From assembly GCA_015486445.1 (NCBI GenBank), contig WFRT01000089.1, positions 1 to 11,022 of the forward strand: DNA of 11,022 nt. The letters are read 5' to 3'. The DNA is from Pseudomonadota bacterium. Lineage in GTDB: Bacteria > Desulfobacterota > Anaeroferrophillalia > Anaeroferrophillales > Tharpellaceae. Both the position numbers and the translations under genes were made by a program. Under the pieces are notes generated by a model. It did no database searches and was not told the origin of the DNA. It saw nothing but the letters and a program-made list of their open reading frames with translations. Below, one piece after another: positions 1 through 7,130 of this stretch. The first letter of the stretch is position 1; each line of letters starts with the position of its first letter.

Positions 1-36
1 GAAAAGCCGCGCCCGACCCCGGATTTGGCTGAATAG
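1..36 (+). other. Possible 3' tail of an upstream plus-strand gene
   Basis: The first bases read as an open frame ending in TAG at 34-36 (residues EKPRPTPDLAE). Another plus frame ends in TGA at 30-32. Either could be the C-terminus of a gene starting before the window. A terminator-like palindrome further along (126-144) fits a plus-strand transcript ending here. Eleven codons are too few to identify anything, and the reading is speculative. Confidence 0.2.
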
Positions 37-120
37 TCACATAAATTCCACTTTGCCGCTTTTAGACGGACTGCACCGGCATGTCAAGTTTTATCGGCTT
101 CGAAGGGTCTCGAAACCGTG

Positions 121-144
121 CCTGGCCGGGGCCCCGGGTTTTTT
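121..144 (+). terminator. GC-rich palindrome followed by T-run, probable intrinsic terminator
   Basis: A perfect 12-base palindrome CCGGGGCCCCGG lies at 126-137, followed by G and six Ts (139-144). It can fold as CCGG/CCGG with a GGCC loop, or as a wider CCTGG/CCGGG stem (121-125 with 134-138). A GC stem running into a T-run is the form of a Rho-independent terminator for a plus-strand transcript entering from before the window. It could instead act as an attenuator for the downstream ATPase gene, but the TTGACA that starts 2 bp after the T-run favours terminator then promoter. Confidence 0.5.
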
Positions 145-145
145 C

Positions 146-174
146 TTGACAGCTGGTAAAACAGGGTGTTAGGT
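146..174 (+). promoter_or_regulatory. Candidate sigma-70-type promoter for the HerA-like ATPase gene
   Basis: A perfect -35 hexamer TTGACA occupies 146-151. With a 17-base spacer the -10 position falls on TTAGGT (169-174), a poor match to TATAAT. The site is the only strong hexamer in the 182-base leader and lies just after a terminator-like structure, which supports a promoter role, but the weak -10 leaves it uncertain. Confidence 0.35.
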
Positions 175-182
175 GATTTAAT
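171..182 (+). promoter_or_regulatory. Ribosome binding site of the HerA-like ATPase gene
   Basis: AGGTGA at 171-176 matches the 3' part of the extended Shine-Dalgarno sequence (AAGGAGGTGA) and is spaced six bases from the ATG at 183. This decides the start codon of the downstream gene. Confidence 0.6.
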
Positions 183-2600
183 ATGAGTACTTATTACGAA
201 AAACTGGGCAGTTTCTACCTCGGCCGGGAGTACGATCCGGCCGCCCGGGAGCTGAAAAAAGAGCTGTTGCTTTACGACTCCAGGGATCTTACCACCCATG
301 CCGTCATCATCGGCATGACGGGCAGCGGTAAAACCGGGCTCGGCATCGGCCTGCTCGAAGAGGCCTTAATCGACAACATCCCGGTGATCGCCATCGATCC
401 CAAGGGCGATCTCACCAACCTGGCCCTGACCTTTCCCGAACTGCGGCCCGAGGATTTCCGCCCCTGGATCAATCCCCAGGACGCCGCGGCCCGGGGGGAA
501 ACGGCGGAGCGCTTTGCCGCCCGCCAGGCCGAGGCCTGGCAGCGGGGCCTGGCCGAATGGGAGCAGGGGCCGGAACGGATCGCCAGGCTCAAGGCCGCGG
601 CTCGGTGCGAGATCTACACCCCGGGCAGCAGTGCCGGCCGCCCGATCAGCATTCTGCGCAACTTCTCCCCGCCGCCCGCGGCTCTTCTGGCCGACGACGA
701 TCTTTTCCGGGAACGCATCCAGACCACGGTTACCGGCCTGCTGGCCCTGGTCGGTATCGACGCCGATCCGGTTACCAGCCGCGAACACATCTTTCTTGCC
801 AATATCTTTGAAACCTGCTGGAGCCGGGGGCAGGGGCTCGATCTTGCCGCCCTGATCAACGCCATCCAGTCGCCGCCCTTTAACCGGGTCGGGGTCATGG
901 ATCTCGATTTCTTTTATCCGCCCGACAAGCGGCTCGATCTCGCCATGCGGATCAACAACCTCCTGGCGGCTCCCGGTTTCGAAGCCTGGATGGCGGGCGA
1001 TCCCCTGGAGATCGGCCGGCTGCTCTATACCCCGGCCGGCAGGCCCAAGGCTTCGATTTTTACGATCAGCCACCTGTCGGAAGCCCAGCGCATGTTTTTC
1101 GTCACCCTGCTGCTCAACGAAATCCTGGGCTGGATGCGTTCCCAGACCGGTACTACCAGCCTGCGGGCCATTCTCTATATGGACGAGATTTTCGGCTATT
1201 TCCCGCCGATCAAGAATCCGCCCTCCAAACAGCCCCTGCTGACGCTGCTCAAGCAGGCCCGGGCTTTTGGCCTGGGAGTCGTACTCTCGACCCAGAACCC
1301 GGTCGACCTCGACTACAAAGGGCTGGCCAACACCGGCACCTGGTTTATCGGCCGGCTCCAGACCGAAGGCGACAAGCAGCGGGTGCTGGCCGGGCTCGAA
1401 GGGGCCTCGGCCGAGTCCGGTTTCGCCCGGAAACGGATGGAAGAGATTCTTTCCAGCCTCGGCAAACGCACCTTTTTACTCCATAACGTGCATGAAAACC
1501 AGCCGGTTGTTTTCCAGACCCGCTGGGCCCTTTCCTACCTGCGGGGGCCGCTGACGCGGGAGCAGATCAAGAAACTGACCGCGGCCGCGCAAAGCGAACA
1601 ACCAGCGGCCGCGGCCGTCCGGAAAACCCCACCGGCGGCACCTTCCAAACCGCTTGCCGCCGGTCCACCCCGGGCCCCGGCCGGGGTGGAAACCCTGTAC
1701 CTGGCGGCCTCTGGTGCCGGTTCCGGCCTCTATTACTATCCCGCCCTGGCAGGCCGGCTCGACATCCGTTTTTTCAGCAACCGCTACGATATCGACACCC
1801 TGCAGACCGTGGCCCTGATGACCGAACTCGAGGATGGCCCGGTGCCGGTTGACTGGGACGACGCGGTCGAGGTGGCGCCTGAGGCGATCACCACCGAGCC
1901 CCTGGGCGGGGCCGAGTTTGCCGAACTTCCGGTCGTGGCCCGGCGGGCCGCCTCGTTCAAGAAATGGCAGAAGCATCTTTGCCGCTGGGTTCGGCAGAAC
2001 CGGGTTCTGGTGCTTTATCGTTCCCGGCGTTTTCGCATGGTCAGCCGGCTGGGGGAGAGCGAAGGGGAGTTTCGCGCCCGTCTCGGACAGGTGGTGCGGG
2101 AACAGCGCGACCTGGCGATTGAAAAGCTGCGCCGCAAATACGGTTCCCGCTTTGCCACCTTGAGAGACCGCCTGCAGCGGGCCCAACTGGTGGTCGAGCG
2201 GGAGGCGGAGCAGTCGAAGGCCAAGAAGATTGAGACCGTGATTTCGTTCGGCACGGCCATTTTAGGGGCCTTTCTCGGCCGCAAGGCGGCCAGCGTCGGT
2301 TCGGCGACGAGAATGGGAAGCGCGCTGCGCTCTGCCGGCCGGCTGCGCAAGGAGAGCATGGACGTGGCTCGGGCCCGGGAACGGGTAGCGGCGATCAGCG
2401 CCCGTCTCGAAGAGCTCGAAGCCCGGCTCCAGGATGACATTGACAAGCTCGAGTTTTCCTACAACGCCGAAACCGAACCCTTAAATGAAATCCGGATCAA
2501 GCCCAAGAGCACCGATATCACGCTGGATGTCTTCGGGTTGGCCTGGATTCCCATGCGTCGCGACGTCCAGGGGCGCCTGCTGCCGGACTGGCCGGTCTAG
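183..2600 (+). CDS. HerA/FtsK-type P-loop ATPase with C-terminal coiled coils, function unknown
   Basis: An 805-residue protein whose N-terminal half is a HerA-like (DUF87/COG0433-type) motor ATPase. The Walker A motif GMTGSGKT is at residues 44-51. Walker B (AILYMDE) ends at D334-E335. A STQNP sensor-like motif has Q371, and a conserved segment GTWFIGRLQTEGDKQRV, with a possible arginine finger at R391, follows. HerA relatives form ring-shaped hexamers that translocate on DNA or protein; the substrate here is unknown. An Ala/Pro-rich linker (about 465-500) joins a second domain. The C-terminal third has two charged, probably coiled-coil segments (about 635-685 and 725-775) flanking a glycine-rich hydrophobic stretch (about 687-710, starting ISFGTAILGAFLG). 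This family is, to my recollection, widespread and annotated only as an ATP-binding protein. There is no neighbouring nuclease such as NurA, so a DNA-end-processing or defence role is not supported. The start is set by AGGTGA six bases upstream. The CDF gene begins 14 bp after the stop, suggesting co-transcription. Confidence 0.85.
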   Translation: MSTYYEKLGSFYLGREYDPAARELKKELLLYDSRDLTTHAVIIGMTGSGKTGLGIGLLEEALIDNIPVIAIDPKGDLTNLALTFPELRPEDFRPWINPQDAAARGETAERFAARQAEAWQRGLAEWEQGPERIARLKAAARCEIYTPGSSAGRPISILRNFSPPPAALLADDDLFRERIQTTVTGLLALVGIDADPVTSREHIFLANIFETCWSRGQGLDLAALINAIQSPPFNRVGVMDLDFFYPPDKRLDLAMRINNLLAAPGFEAWMAGDPLEIGRLLYTPAGRPKASIFTISHLSEAQRMFFVTLLLNEILGWMRSQTGTTSLRAILYMDEIFGYFPPIKNPPSKQPLLTLLKQARAFGLGVVLSTQNPVDLDYKGLANTGTWFIGRLQTEGDKQRVLAGLEGASAESGFARKRMEEILSSLGKRTFLLHNVHENQPVVFQTRWALSYLRGPLTREQIKKLTAAAQSEQPAAAAVRKTPPAAPSKPLAAGPPRAPAGVETLYLAASGAGSGLYYYPALAGRLDIRFFSNRYDIDTLQTVALMTELEDGPVPVDWDDAVEVAPEAITTEPLGGAEFAELPVVARRAASFKKWQKHLCRWVRQNRVLVLYRSRRFRMVSRLGESEGEFRARLGQVVREQRDLAIEKLRRKYGSRFATLRDRLQRAQLVVEREAEQSKAKKIETVISFGTAILGAFLGRKAASVGSATRMGSALRSAGRLRKESMDVARARERVAAISARLEELEARLQDDIDKLEFSYNAETEPLNEIRIKPKSTDITLDVFGLAWIPMRRDVQGRLLPDWPV

Positions 2601-2608
2601 AAGCCGGC
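2591..2608 (+). other. Small stem-loop over the ATPase stop codon
   Basis: GCCGG (2591-2595) and CCGGC (2604-2608) can pair around an eight-base loop containing the TAG stop of the ATPase gene, immediately before the CDF start. It lies where a ribosome binding site for the CDF gene would be, and no good Shine-Dalgarno sequence is visible there. It may couple translation of the two genes. The stem is only 5 bp and could be chance in such GC-rich DNA. Confidence 0.25.
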
Positions 2609-2614
2609 TGCTTT

Positions 2615-3538
2615 ATGGAATCTTCCTCGAAGAAGGTCATCTACGCGGCCCTGGTCGGCAACGCCCTGATCGCCCTGACCAAGTTCGCCGCCGCCCTTGT
2701 CACCGGCAGTTCGGCGATGCTCTCGGAGGGCATTCATTCGCTTGTCGACACCGGTAACGAACTGCTGCTTCTCTACGGCCTGGCCCGGGCCCGGAAGCCG
2801 GCCGACGAGCATTTCCCCTTCGGCTACGGCAAGGAGGTCTATTTCTGGAGTTTCGTGGTCGCGATCTTCATCTTTGCGATCGGGGCCGGGGTTTCGCTCT
2901 ACGAAGGCCTCCATCGTCTCGCCCATCCCCGCCCCCTTGAACATGTTTACGCCAATTACGTGGTTTTGGTCCTGGCCATGCTTTTCGAAGGCTTCAGCTG
3001 GCGGGTGGCGCTGAAGGAGTTTTCCCGCCAGAAGGGCCGGCGCAGCTATCTGCAGGCCATTCACGAGGCCAAAAACCCCTCGGTTTTTGTCGTGCTTTTC
3101 GAGGATTCCGCCGCCCTTTCAGGCCTGGTCGTGGCCTTTGCCGGTGTTTTCCTGGGGCAGATGACCGGCCAGAGCTGGTATGACGGGGCCGCCTCGATAA
3201 TCATCGGCCTGCTGCTCGCCGCCACCGCGCTCTGGCTGGCCTGGGAGATCAAGGGCCTGCTGGTCGGCGAAAGCGCTAGGCCCGAGGTGGTTGCCGATAT
3301 TCGGCGGCTGGCCCGGTCGTTTCCCGAGGTCGAGCACGTCAACGAAATTCTCACCCTGCACATGGGGCCCGAATTCATCCTTGTCAACCTGAGCGTCGAT
3401 TTCAAAAACTCGCTGACCGCCGACGAGGTTGAGAAGGCAATCCAGCGGCTGGACAACGAAATCCGTCGCCGCCATCCCCTGGTCAAGCGCATCTTCATCG
3501 AGGGTGAAGCCCGGCGCCGGTGCGGTGTTTATCCCTGA
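2615..3538 (+). CDS. Cation diffusion facilitator (CDF) family metal transporter, SLC30A9/ZnT9-like
   Basis: A 307-residue inner-membrane protein with the CDF fold: about six membrane helices in residues 8-215, then a cytoplasmic ferredoxin-like C-terminal domain (about 220-300). CDF proteins export Zn2+ or other divalent metals in exchange for protons. TM2 carries the metal-site pair H41 and D45 (HSLVD). TM5 lacks the usual HxxxD and instead reads FEDSAA with E163-D164, preceded by H150-EAKNPS. That NPS...ED-AA pattern resembles the SLC30A9 (ZnT9) branch, so substrate and mechanism may differ from YiiP/FieF. A Y-G-KE element (FPFGYGKEVYFWS, about 68-80) is typical of the family. Length is normal. 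The ATG is 14 bp after the ATPase stop with no clear Shine-Dalgarno sequence, so expression may rely on translational coupling. Family assignment is firm; the metal is not determinable from sequence. Confidence 0.9.
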   Translation: MESSSKKVIYAALVGNALIALTKFAAALVTGSSAMLSEGIHSLVDTGNELLLLYGLARARKPADEHFPFGYGKEVYFWSFVVAIFIFAIGAGVSLYEGLHRLAHPRPLEHVYANYVVLVLAMLFEGFSWRVALKEFSRQKGRRSYLQAIHEAKNPSVFVVLFEDSAALSGLVVAFAGVFLGQMTGQSWYDGAASIIIGLLLAATALWLAWEIKGLLVGESARPEVVADIRRLARSFPEVEHVNEILTLHMGPEFILVNLSVDFKNSLTADEVEKAIQRLDNEIRRRHPLVKRIFIEGEARRRCGVYP

Positions 3539-3572
3539 AGTTCTCCCTTTGCCCGGGAGCCCGCCTGAACTT
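3538..3572. terminator. Inverted repeat in the convergent spacer, possible bidirectional terminator
   Basis: Directly after the CDF stop, AAGTTC (3538-3543) pairs with GAACTT (3567-3572). An inner TCCC/GGGA pair (3544-3547 with 3555-3558) extends the arm. The right arm holds an unpaired insert of about eight bases, and no T-run follows on either strand, so this is not a textbook intrinsic terminator. Its place between two convergent genes makes a transcript-end role plausible. Confidence 0.35.
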
Positions 3573-3625
3573 TAGCAATCCTTCCAGACCGTATAATCGG
3601 CGACCGTCCGGGACCCGACAACAAG

Positions 3626-3652
3626 ACCCGTTACATTTCCCGACCGGGTTTT
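3626..3652 (+). terminator. Weak stem-loop with TTTT tail, possible terminator of the CDF transcript
   Basis: ACCCG (3626-3630) and CGGGT (3645-3649) can pair around a 14-base loop, followed by four Ts on the plus strand (3649-3652). The stem is short and the loop long. It is offered only as a second candidate for ending the plus-strand operon within the 132-bp convergent spacer. Confidence 0.25.
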
Positions 3653-3670
3653 CCGTCCAGGTAAATCCAA

Positions 3671-4537
3671 TCAGCCGAAACGCCCGGTAATGTATTCTTC
3701 GGTGAGGTGGTGGCGCGGGGTGGTAAAGACGGCTTCGGTGGAACCTACCTCGACCAGGTGGCCGAGATGGAAGAAAGCGGTGCGCTGCGAGACCCTGGAG
3801 GCCTGCTGCATCGAGTGGGTGACGATGATGATCGTGAAGTTCTCTTTGAGCTCGCCGATCAGATCCTCGATGCGGGCTGTGGCTATCGGGTCCAGGGCCG
3901 AACAGGGTTCGTCCATCAGGATCACTTCCGGGCTGACCGCGATCGTTCGGGCGATGCAGAGCCGCTGCTGCTGGCCGCCGGAAAGTCCGGTGCCGGGTTC
4001 GTCGAGCCGGTCTTTGACCTCGTCCCAGAGGCCGGCCCGGGTAAGCGAGGTTTCAACGATCATGTCGATTTCATCGCGGTGCCGGGCAAGGCCGTGAATC
4101 CGGGGGCCGTAGGCGACGTTTTCGCGAATTGACTTGGGGAAGGGGTTGGGTTTTTGGAAGACCATCCCGACCCGGGCCCGGAGCAGGACGACGTCGACTT
4201 CGGGCCGGTTGATATCTTCGCCGTCCAGCTTGATTTCGCCGCTTACCCGACAAATATCTATGGTCTCGTTCATTCGGTTGAGGCAGCGCAGAAAGGTTGA
4301 TTTGCCGCAGCCCGAGGGTCCGATCAGGGAGGTTACCTGGTTGCCGGAGAAATCGATCGAGATGTCGTGGAGCGCCTGCTTGGCGCCGTAAAAGACATCG
4401 AGATGGCGGCAGGAAAGACGGGACTTTTCAAGCAGCGGTTCACCGGCCGTGGCCGGCCGGGCGGGGTCGGTACCGGGCGATGGCTTTTTTGCCGTTGTGT
4501 TTTTTACAGGTTGCCGGGAAATGAAACTTAAAAACAT
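3671..4537 (-). CDS. pstB: Phosphate ABC transporter ATP-binding protein PstB
   Basis: A 288-residue cytoplasmic ATPase that drives phosphate import through PstC/PstA. All ABC motifs are intact: Walker A GPSGCGKST (73-81), Q-loop Q128 in the PstB-typical FQKPNPFPKSI, signature LSGGQ (185-189), Walker B VILMDE (205-210, catalytic E210), D-loop ALD, and switch H241 in VTHSMQQ. The segments RCLNRMNE and GEIKLDGEDI are diagnostic of PstB within the ABC family. Residues 1-38 form a Pro/Lys-rich, probably disordered extension, which makes the protein somewhat longer than the usual 250-260 residues. The start is well supported by AAGGAG six bases upstream of the ATG. It is the last gene of the minus-strand cluster, 99 bp after pstS. 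Confidence 0.97.
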   Translation of the reverse strand: MFLSFISRQPVKNTTAKKPSPGTDPARPATAGEPLLEKSRLSCRHLDVFYGAKQALHDISIDFSGNQVTSLIGPSGCGKSTFLRCLNRMNETIDICRVSGEIKLDGEDINRPEVDVVLLRARVGMVFQKPNPFPKSIRENVAYGPRIHGLARHRDEIDMIVETSLTRAGLWDEVKDRLDEPGTGLSGGQQQRLCIARTIAVSPEVILMDEPCSALDPIATARIEDLIGELKENFTIIIVTHSMQQASRVSQRTAFFHLGHLVEVGSTEAVFTTPRHHLTEEYITGRFG

Positions 4538-4595
4538 CTTTGCTCCTTGCCCGGGGCACAGGCCAACCCGGAGGGGATGATCTCACGGCCGGCGC

Positions 4596-4611
4596 AGGGT
4601 GGCACCGCCCT
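4596..4611. other. Stem-loop in the pstS-pstB intergenic spacer
   Basis: AGGGTGGCACCGCCCT (4596-4611) is a near-perfect inverted repeat: a 6-bp stem including one G-T wobble and a four-base loop. It lies in the 99-bp gap between pstS and pstB. A structure after pstS could stabilise its 3' end or partly terminate transcription, letting the periplasmic binding protein be made in excess over the ATPase. No T-run follows, so full termination is unlikely. Confidence 0.35.
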
Positions 4612-4636
4612 CCAGGTTTTTGCCTGCGGCCCGTGG

Positions 4637-5704
4637 TTATTCAAGATCCTGCAATTTCAACTCGGGCTCCAGCTCGGCCGCGGTTTTACGGTATCTGGCC
4701 AGTTCCGCGGCCGGCATCGGGATCAGCCCCCGGTCGGCCAGGTAGCCCTCTTCTCCGCAGGCCTTGTCGCTCAGGAATTCCGTGATGTACTCGCCGAGGC
4801 CCGGGATGGTCTCGACGTGGACCTTCTTGACGTAGAAGAAAAGGGGCCGCGAGACCGGGTAGCGGCCCGAGGCAATATTTTCAAAGCTCGGTTCGACACC
4901 GTCGATCAGAGCGCCCTGGATGCGGTCGGAGTTCTGGTCCAGGTAGCTGAAACCGAAGATTCCCAGCGCCGTCATGTCGGTGGCCAGCTTCTGGACGATC
5001 AGGTTGTCGTTCTCCCCAGCTTCGATGTAGGCACCGTCTTCCCGCAGGCTTTCGGCGATCTCCTTGAATTTGTGTTTGTCCTGGTGCTGCAGGGACTTGA
5101 GCCAGGGAAAGCTTTCGGCCCCGGCCATCATCACCAGTTCGGCGAAGGCGTCACGGGTGCCGGAGGTCGGCGGCGGGCCAAGGACCCGGATGTGGAAATC
5201 GGGCAGCCCGGGGTCGATGTCGTGCCATCTCCTGTAGGGGTTGGGGACCAGGTGTTCCCCGCCGTCGGGGCTGGGCACGTTCCGGGCCAGGGCGAGAAAA
5301 AGGATCTTCCGGCTGAGTTTGAGCCGCGGGGCTTTTTGAGCATTGGCCACGACGATGCCGTCGTAGCCGATCTTGATTTCGACCACGCCGCCGACCCCGT
5401 TTTTGCGGCAGCGTTCAAGTTCTGATTTCTTGATCCGCCTTGAGGCGTCAGTGATGTCTGGGGTGTCGATGCCGGGCCCGGCGGAGAAGAGTTTGAAGCC
5501 CCCGCCCGAACCGGTCGATTCAATTTTCGGGGTTTTGAACCGGGTCGTGCGGCCGAACTCCTCGGCGACCACGGTGGCGAAGGGATAGACGGTCGAAGAG
5601 CCGACGATATAGATGTAGTCGCGGCCGCCGCCGGCCCAGCTCCAGCCGGCCGCCAGCAGGCTTGAAGCAATGATTGCTAATAACAACGGAAACAGTTTTT
5701 TCAT
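4637..5704 (-). CDS. pstS: Periplasmic phosphate-binding protein PstS
   Basis: A 355-residue exported substrate-binding protein of the PstS family that captures phosphate for the PstCAB transporter. The N-terminus is a Sec signal peptide: KK at 2-3, a hydrophobic core at about 4-20, and a likely signal peptidase I cut after S-W-A at residue 24. No lipobox cysteine is present, so it should be soluble in the periplasm. Phosphate-binding loops are recognisable: GSSTVYP (35-41), STGSGGG (63-69), DASR (86-89) and SGTRDAF (181-187). The C-terminal tail is rich in Glu and Leu. The start is decided by a strong AAGGAG six bases upstream of the ATG. Unlike the usual arrangement, pstS lies after pstC-pstA and before pstB, with 117 bp and 99 bp spacers on either side, larger than the other gaps among the transporter genes. 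This leaves room for separate control of its level. Confidence 0.95.
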   Translation of the reverse strand: MKKLFPLLLAIIASSLLAAGWSWAGGGRDYIYIVGSSTVYPFATVVAEEFGRTTRFKTPKIESTGSGGGFKLFSAGPGIDTPDITDASRRIKKSELERCRKNGVGGVVEIKIGYDGIVVANAQKAPRLKLSRKILFLALARNVPSPDGGEHLVPNPYRRWHDIDPGLPDFHIRVLGPPPTSGTRDAFAELVMMAGAESFPWLKSLQHQDKHKFKEIAESLREDGAYIEAGENDNLIVQKLATDMTALGIFGFSYLDQNSDRIQGALIDGVEPSFENIASGRYPVSRPLFFYVKKVHVETIPGLGEYITEFLSDKACGEEGYLADRGLIPMPAAELARYRKTAAELEPELKLQDLE

Positions 5705-5821
5705 CTTTTCTCCTTTATTTTTTTGCCGTGCATGGCGGGCGGCAGCCGTTCAATAGCAGTCCTGCCGGTGCCGTCCCGTTCGTTGCCCGCAAGTTCCAGT
5801 TTCCTGCGAGTTGTCCGATTC
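5705..5821 (-). promoter_or_regulatory. pstA-pstS spacer with strong ribosome binding site and possible hairpins
   Basis: The 117-bp leader of pstS contains AAGGAG just before the start codon, and two possible minus-strand hairpins. One is CGCAGG...CTTGCG (6 bp with one G-T pair, nine-base loop) near 5790-5813. The other is a GGCAG...CTGCC pair near 5740-5770. I see no convincing -35/-10 pair. The spacer could hold a processing site or a weak internal promoter that boosts PstS; this is inference. Confidence 0.3.
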
Positions 5822-7087
5822 TTACCATTTTCTCTCGAATTTTTTTCTCAGCACCACGGCCCCGGCGTTCATCAGGATCAGAAAGGCCAGCAGGACGATG
5901 ATGGCGGCTGAGGTTTTGGCGACGAAGGCCCGTTCGGGGCTGTCGGCCCAGAGATAGATCTGGACCGGCAGGACGGTGGCCGGGGCGCTCAGGCTTCGGG
6001 GAATGTCGACGATGAAGGCGACCATTCCGATCATCAGCAGCGGGGCGGTTTCACCCAGGGCCCGGGCCATGCCGATAATCGTGCCGGTCAGCATCCCGGG
6101 CAGGGCCAGTGGCAGGACATGGTGGAAAACGGTCTGGACCTTAGAGGCCCCGATGCCCAGGGCCGCCTCGCGGATCGAGGGCGGCACCGCCTTGAGAGCC
6201 GCGCGGCCGGCGATGATGATGGTCGGCATCGTCATCAGGCTCAAGGCCAGACCGCCAACCAGCGGGGCCGAGCGGGGCAGGCCGAAAAGGTTGATGAAAA
6301 CCGCCAGACCAAGCAGGCCGAAGATGATCGAGGGGACTGCGGCCAGGTTGTTGATGTTGACTTCGAGGAAGTCGGCAAAGGCATTCCTGCCGGCGAACTC
6401 TTCGAGGTAGAGGGCCGAGGCGATGCCCAGCGGAAAGGAAAGGGCCAAGGTTACCAGCAGGGTGAAAATCGAGCCGCACAGGGCCCCCAGGATGCCGGCC
6501 ATCTCGGGGTCGCGGGAGTCGCCCCGGGTAAAAAAGAAGCGGTTGAATCTCAGGGCCAGGCGACCTTGGTTATGTAGCTGGGAAAGCCAGGCAAGCTGTC
6601 TGGGGGAGAGGCGTTTTTTCCCGCTTTCAGGGTTTTTGAGAAAATTATCGACCAGATCGTCGGCCGGCAGCCAGCAGCGGCGGTCGGTGCCGACCAGGGC
6701 GGGGTCGGCCAGCACCATCCGCCGCAGTTCGAAAGCGGCGCCGTTGCTGAGCAGCCGGTAAAGCTCCTTTTTCGCCCGCCGTTTCCTGACTTTCGGGAAA
6801 GCCCTTTGCAGGGCCTGGCGGGCCAGCGCCCGGTAATTGCCCCGAGCTGGGTCGGCAGTGATCAGGCGGGGCGTGAATTCGATTTCGAGGGCGATTTCGG
6901 TCTGGCGGAAAGCGGGCAGACCCTGGCTCAGAATGTTGCCAAAGAGCAGCAGCAGAAAGCCCAGGCTCAGGATAACGGCGCCGATTCCCAGGCGGCGAAA
7001 ACGCTTTTCGGCCCGGTAGCGTTTTCGCAGTCCGGCCGCAACGATTGCGGCGGTGGAAACGGTCTGGGGACGGGAATTCTGGTTCAT
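5822..7087 (-). CDS. pstA: Phosphate ABC transporter permease PstA, with N-terminal periplasmic extension
   Basis: An inner-membrane subunit of the phosphate channel, partner of PstC. The core permease domain (about residues 195-415) contains the coupling EAA-type loop REAALGIGASKVQTVFHHVLPLALPG (306-331) and the PstA-typical ARALGET (341-347). The N-terminal half has one membrane helix (about 33-53) and a large, charged, presumably periplasmic segment (about 57-195), as in PstA proteins carrying the DUF3333 extension. This makes it longer than the roughly 295-residue E. coli protein. I chose the ATG at 7087 because GAGAG lies five bases before it. An in-frame ATG at 7117 would add ten residues but has no ribosome binding site. 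It follows pstC by 43 bp with this start, or 13 bp with the longer one. Confidence 0.93.
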   Translation of the reverse strand: MNQNSRPQTVSTAAIVAAGLRKRYRAEKRFRRLGIGAVILSLGFLLLLFGNILSQGLPAFRQTEIALEIEFTPRLITADPARGNYRALARQALQRAFPKVRKRRAKKELYRLLSNGAAFELRRMVLADPALVGTDRRCWLPADDLVDNFLKNPESGKKRLSPRQLAWLSQLHNQGRLALRFNRFFFTRGDSRDPEMAGILGALCGSIFTLLVTLALSFPLGIASALYLEEFAGRNAFADFLEVNINNLAAVPSIIFGLLGLAVFINLFGLPRSAPLVGGLALSLMTMPTIIIAGRAALKAVPPSIREAALGIGASKVQTVFHHVLPLALPGMLTGTIIGMARALGETAPLLMIGMVAFIVDIPRSLSAPATVLPVQIYLWADSPERAFVAKTSAAIIVLLAFLILMNAGAVVLRKKFERKW

Positions 7088-7130
7088 CGTTTCTCTCAAG
7101 GGCCCTGGAAAGTTCATTCCGGACGCGGTA

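Noticed and set aside
60..70. TTTAGACGGA shared between about 61-70 and 8571-8580 as a repeated operator
   Set aside because: A single ten-base match in two unrelated leaders is easily chance, and the flanking bases do not agree.
84..299. A 71-codon minus-strand frame overlapping the left leader and the ATPase start
   Set aside because: It crosses the likely terminator and promoter region and the start of a real gene, and no motif is seen.
1476..2186. A 236-codon minus-strand frame inside the ATPase gene
   Set aside because: It is fully embedded in a coding gene with intact motifs and has no family features, so it is a GC-driven shadow frame.
183..3538. ATPase plus transporter as an antiphage defence system
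   Set aside because: HerA-type ATPases occur in some defence systems, but those have a nuclease, Sir2 or similar effector partner. None is present, and the neighbours are a metal transporter and phosphate genes.
4547..5425. A 292-codon open frame on the plus strand opposite pstS
   Set aside because: It is antisense to a well-supported PstS and looks like low-complexity Gly/Val/Asp-rich shadow sequence with no recognisable domain.
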